64,000 bases of DNA from Serilophus lunatus (lineage: Eukaryota > Chordata > Aves > Passeriformes > Eurylaimidae). The stretch spans positions 751,148 to 815,147 of the forward strand of contig VXBA01000127.1 of assembly GCA_013399895.1 (NCBI GenBank), written 5' to 3'. Under the pieces are notes generated by a model. It was given only the letters and a program-made list of their open reading frames with translations, was not told where the DNA came from and searched no databases. How positions within the stretch are numbered: position 1 is the stretch's first letter; each line of letters opens with the position of its first letter. A program made the translations under genes and the position numbers. This document shows positions 62,562 through 64,000 of the stretch, one piece after another.

Positions 62562-63838
62562 CTTTTTAGAAACAAGTGCTTTACATCATTATTTGTCAAC
62601 ATACCTGTTTTTAACAATCTCATTGGTTCAAACTAAGCATTATGTCATCTTTTTTGCTTTGAGAACTTTCACTATTATTTTGAAAAACATTTGAGATTAC
62701 TCTTGAACAAAATATATTTTTCCAAGGGACACCTGCTTGGGAAAACATGTTTACGCAAAACCACTTGTTATGAGAAAGAAACTTGTCCTTGCATGGTAAA
62801 CTCTAAGCTACGTTGCACGGCTTCAAGCCACTGTTAGAACCACAGATACATTTTGAGAAAGTTTTACTATTGTTTTTGTATAGCCACATTCTGAAGTGTT
62901 TTTCAGTCAGCAGACGTTCTTTGTTTATTTCTGGCTTTGCTTGTTCAGGCTGCTGTGAAAGACAGAAACCTTTCAGGCCAACTCTCAAAATGCTGAAACA
63001 GGCCTTAAAGCCTTAAGCTCACAAAATTTGTTATGACAGAAAATGGCTGTCAAGGTAGAAGGATACCTTACGTTTTCTTCTACAAGCATCAATTAAGTTT
63101 TAACAGATCCCATTCACACAAGAATGACGGATTTTTTAATAAGCCAGGAGGTAGCCTATTTTTATGTTTGCCATCTTTCTTCTGCTTGGGGTCCCAGAGA
63201 GAAACTACCTTTTATATAAATGAAGTCTGAGTTATCTGAGATATCTCAAAAAGGACAAGTCTATGTGTGTGCTCTTCATGGCTTCTTGATCTCCAAGGAG
63301 GAAAAATTATAATTTCTAATCTGGCTTTACGTGGTTGCTAATGTGGCATTTCATGCAAAATCTCCATTTTTGTAAGGAAGGGTCTTTCCTCTTCAAACTT
63401 TGCTACTTTGGATTTGGTAGCTTTTAGAAGGTGCCTGCTCTATCTGCTCTGTTCATTGCTCCTGCTTCCTGGGTGTACAGAGCAGAAATTCCTTTCTGTG
63501 TGTCCTGTACCCAGCCATTACAAGTTCTGTCCATTTGGAAGTTGAGTTGTTGCCTCCTTCACGGCAGCTCTGGAAGATAACGGAAGTAAACCAGTGGATG
63601 CAACATATGTGGCAGGGTCCAAGAATCTCTAGAAAAGTTTTGATGGTTGCTGAAACTCCGGGGTACTAAGAGCTCTTTCTCAGCAATAAGAAGGTCAGTC
63701 AGAATCTTGAGTCCAGACGGAGACACATATATTGGACATGGTTGTCCTCTGAGGGTGCTGGACCTGGCAACACTGGTGGGCCTCGTGCCACACACAACCA
63801 CTTCCTCCACCGAATTATAGCCCCCAAGTGTTAGAACA

Positions 63839-64000
63839 GGTGGTGCAAAATGATCCAGCTCTTTTCAGTTCTCCAATTCTCCATTTCCAACATTATCAGG
63901 AGAGAAGGACAGAGGTGAGCTATTTATGTGTTGCTCAGTACAGCTGCATCACAGAGGGATAAAAAGAAAAGTGCTGCTAACAAAACAACACATTCTAACA
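63839..64000. other. Unique sequence beyond the LTR
   Basis: Only about 160 bases remain before the window ends. Nothing is recognised. No polypurine tract adjoins the LTR start. Confidence 0.5.

Larger units (their letters stand above)
62471..63838 (-). mobile_element. Probable solo ERV LTR (betaretrovirus/ERVK-like)
   Basis: The block is bounded by inverted ends. On the minus strand it starts TGTTCTAACACTTGGGGG (63838 downward) and ends ATTACAACA (to 62471), giving the TG...CA termini typical of retroviral LTRs, with TGTTSTAA mirrored at both ends. Near the 3' end it has TATAAAAG (minus strand, 62561-62554), an ATTAAA polyadenylation signal (62539-62534) and a GC-richer U5-like end. The opening phrase and the following U3 text recall long songbird ERVK-type LTRs. 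At 1368 bp it is long but within that range. No primer-binding site, purine tract or gag/pol/env sequence adjoins it, which fits a solo LTR formed by recombination. However, the flanking 6-mers (gaaaag and ggtggt) do not match, so the target duplication is lost or a boundary is off. Confidence 0.72.

Noticed and set aside
63559..63810. 83-codon ORF on the minus strand inside the LTR
   Set aside because: It lies in U3 and has no recognisable product; LTRs of this kind carry chance frames.
1..64000. CRISPR arrays, bacterial operons, phage genes, telomeric or rDNA arrays
   Set aside because: No spaced repeat arrays, Shine-Dalgarno-led gene clusters, TTAGGG arrays or rRNA-like stretches were seen. 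The sequence is vertebrate nuclear in character.

Overview
The window looks like nuclear, non-coding DNA from a bird. It is AT-rich and shows no multi-exon gene, rRNA, tRNA, operon or CRISPR array. The clearest evidence for Aves is the repeat content. Four CR1-type LINE fragments lie on the minus strand and one on the plus strand, several ending in the (ATTCTATG)n/(ATTCTGTG)n-like 3' tail typical of avian CR1. There are no Alu/L1-like elements, overall repeat density is low, and one long-terminal-repeat block resembles songbird betaretrovirus-like ERV LTRs. A crocodile or turtle would also carry CR1, so 'bird' is an inference. A passerine is a guess based on the LTR style.

Layout. 1-2833 is unique AT-rich sequence, with one weak old repeat remnant near 1774. 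CR1 fragments lie at 2834-3434 and 5576-7011; the second still shows reverse transcriptase motifs in broken frames. 7012-13499 is mostly unique, with a convincing ancient MIR-type CORE-SINE at 11716-11865. A short plus-strand CR1 3' end sits at 13500-13651. 13652-38439 is a long, mostly unique stretch holding small palindromes and hairpins, an unassigned 228-codon ORF in a GC-rich patch (28652-29338), a MIR/L2-like tail near 32.6 kb and a fold-back repeat remnant near 34.1 kb. A better-preserved CR1 3' end lies at 38440-39418, with about 260 codons of open reverse transcriptase C-terminus. 39419-61294 is again mainly unique, with a striking perfect (ATTCT)n array at 50010-50158, a GC-rich patch at 52.5-52.9 kb and a second MIR-like fragment at 58.1 kb. 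A CR1 with an apparent in-frame internal deletion is at 61295-61893. An apparent solo ERV LTR on the minus strand fills 62471-63838.

There is no set of cooperating genes here. The window reads as an intron or intergenic desert built from unique sequence plus dead retroelements of several ages: amniote-age MIR-like pieces, CR1 LINEs, and a probably younger LTR. I found no convincing undescribed biological system. The best leads are the ATTCT array, the LTR, the internally deleted but open CR1, a perfect 29-bp AT palindrome, a hairpin carrying paired TGACAG half-sites around a CTCF-like core, and two GC-rich patches with long overlapping ORFs. Repeat assignments are by eye from remembered family features. 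RepeatMasker with an avian library and a cross-species alignment would settle most of them.
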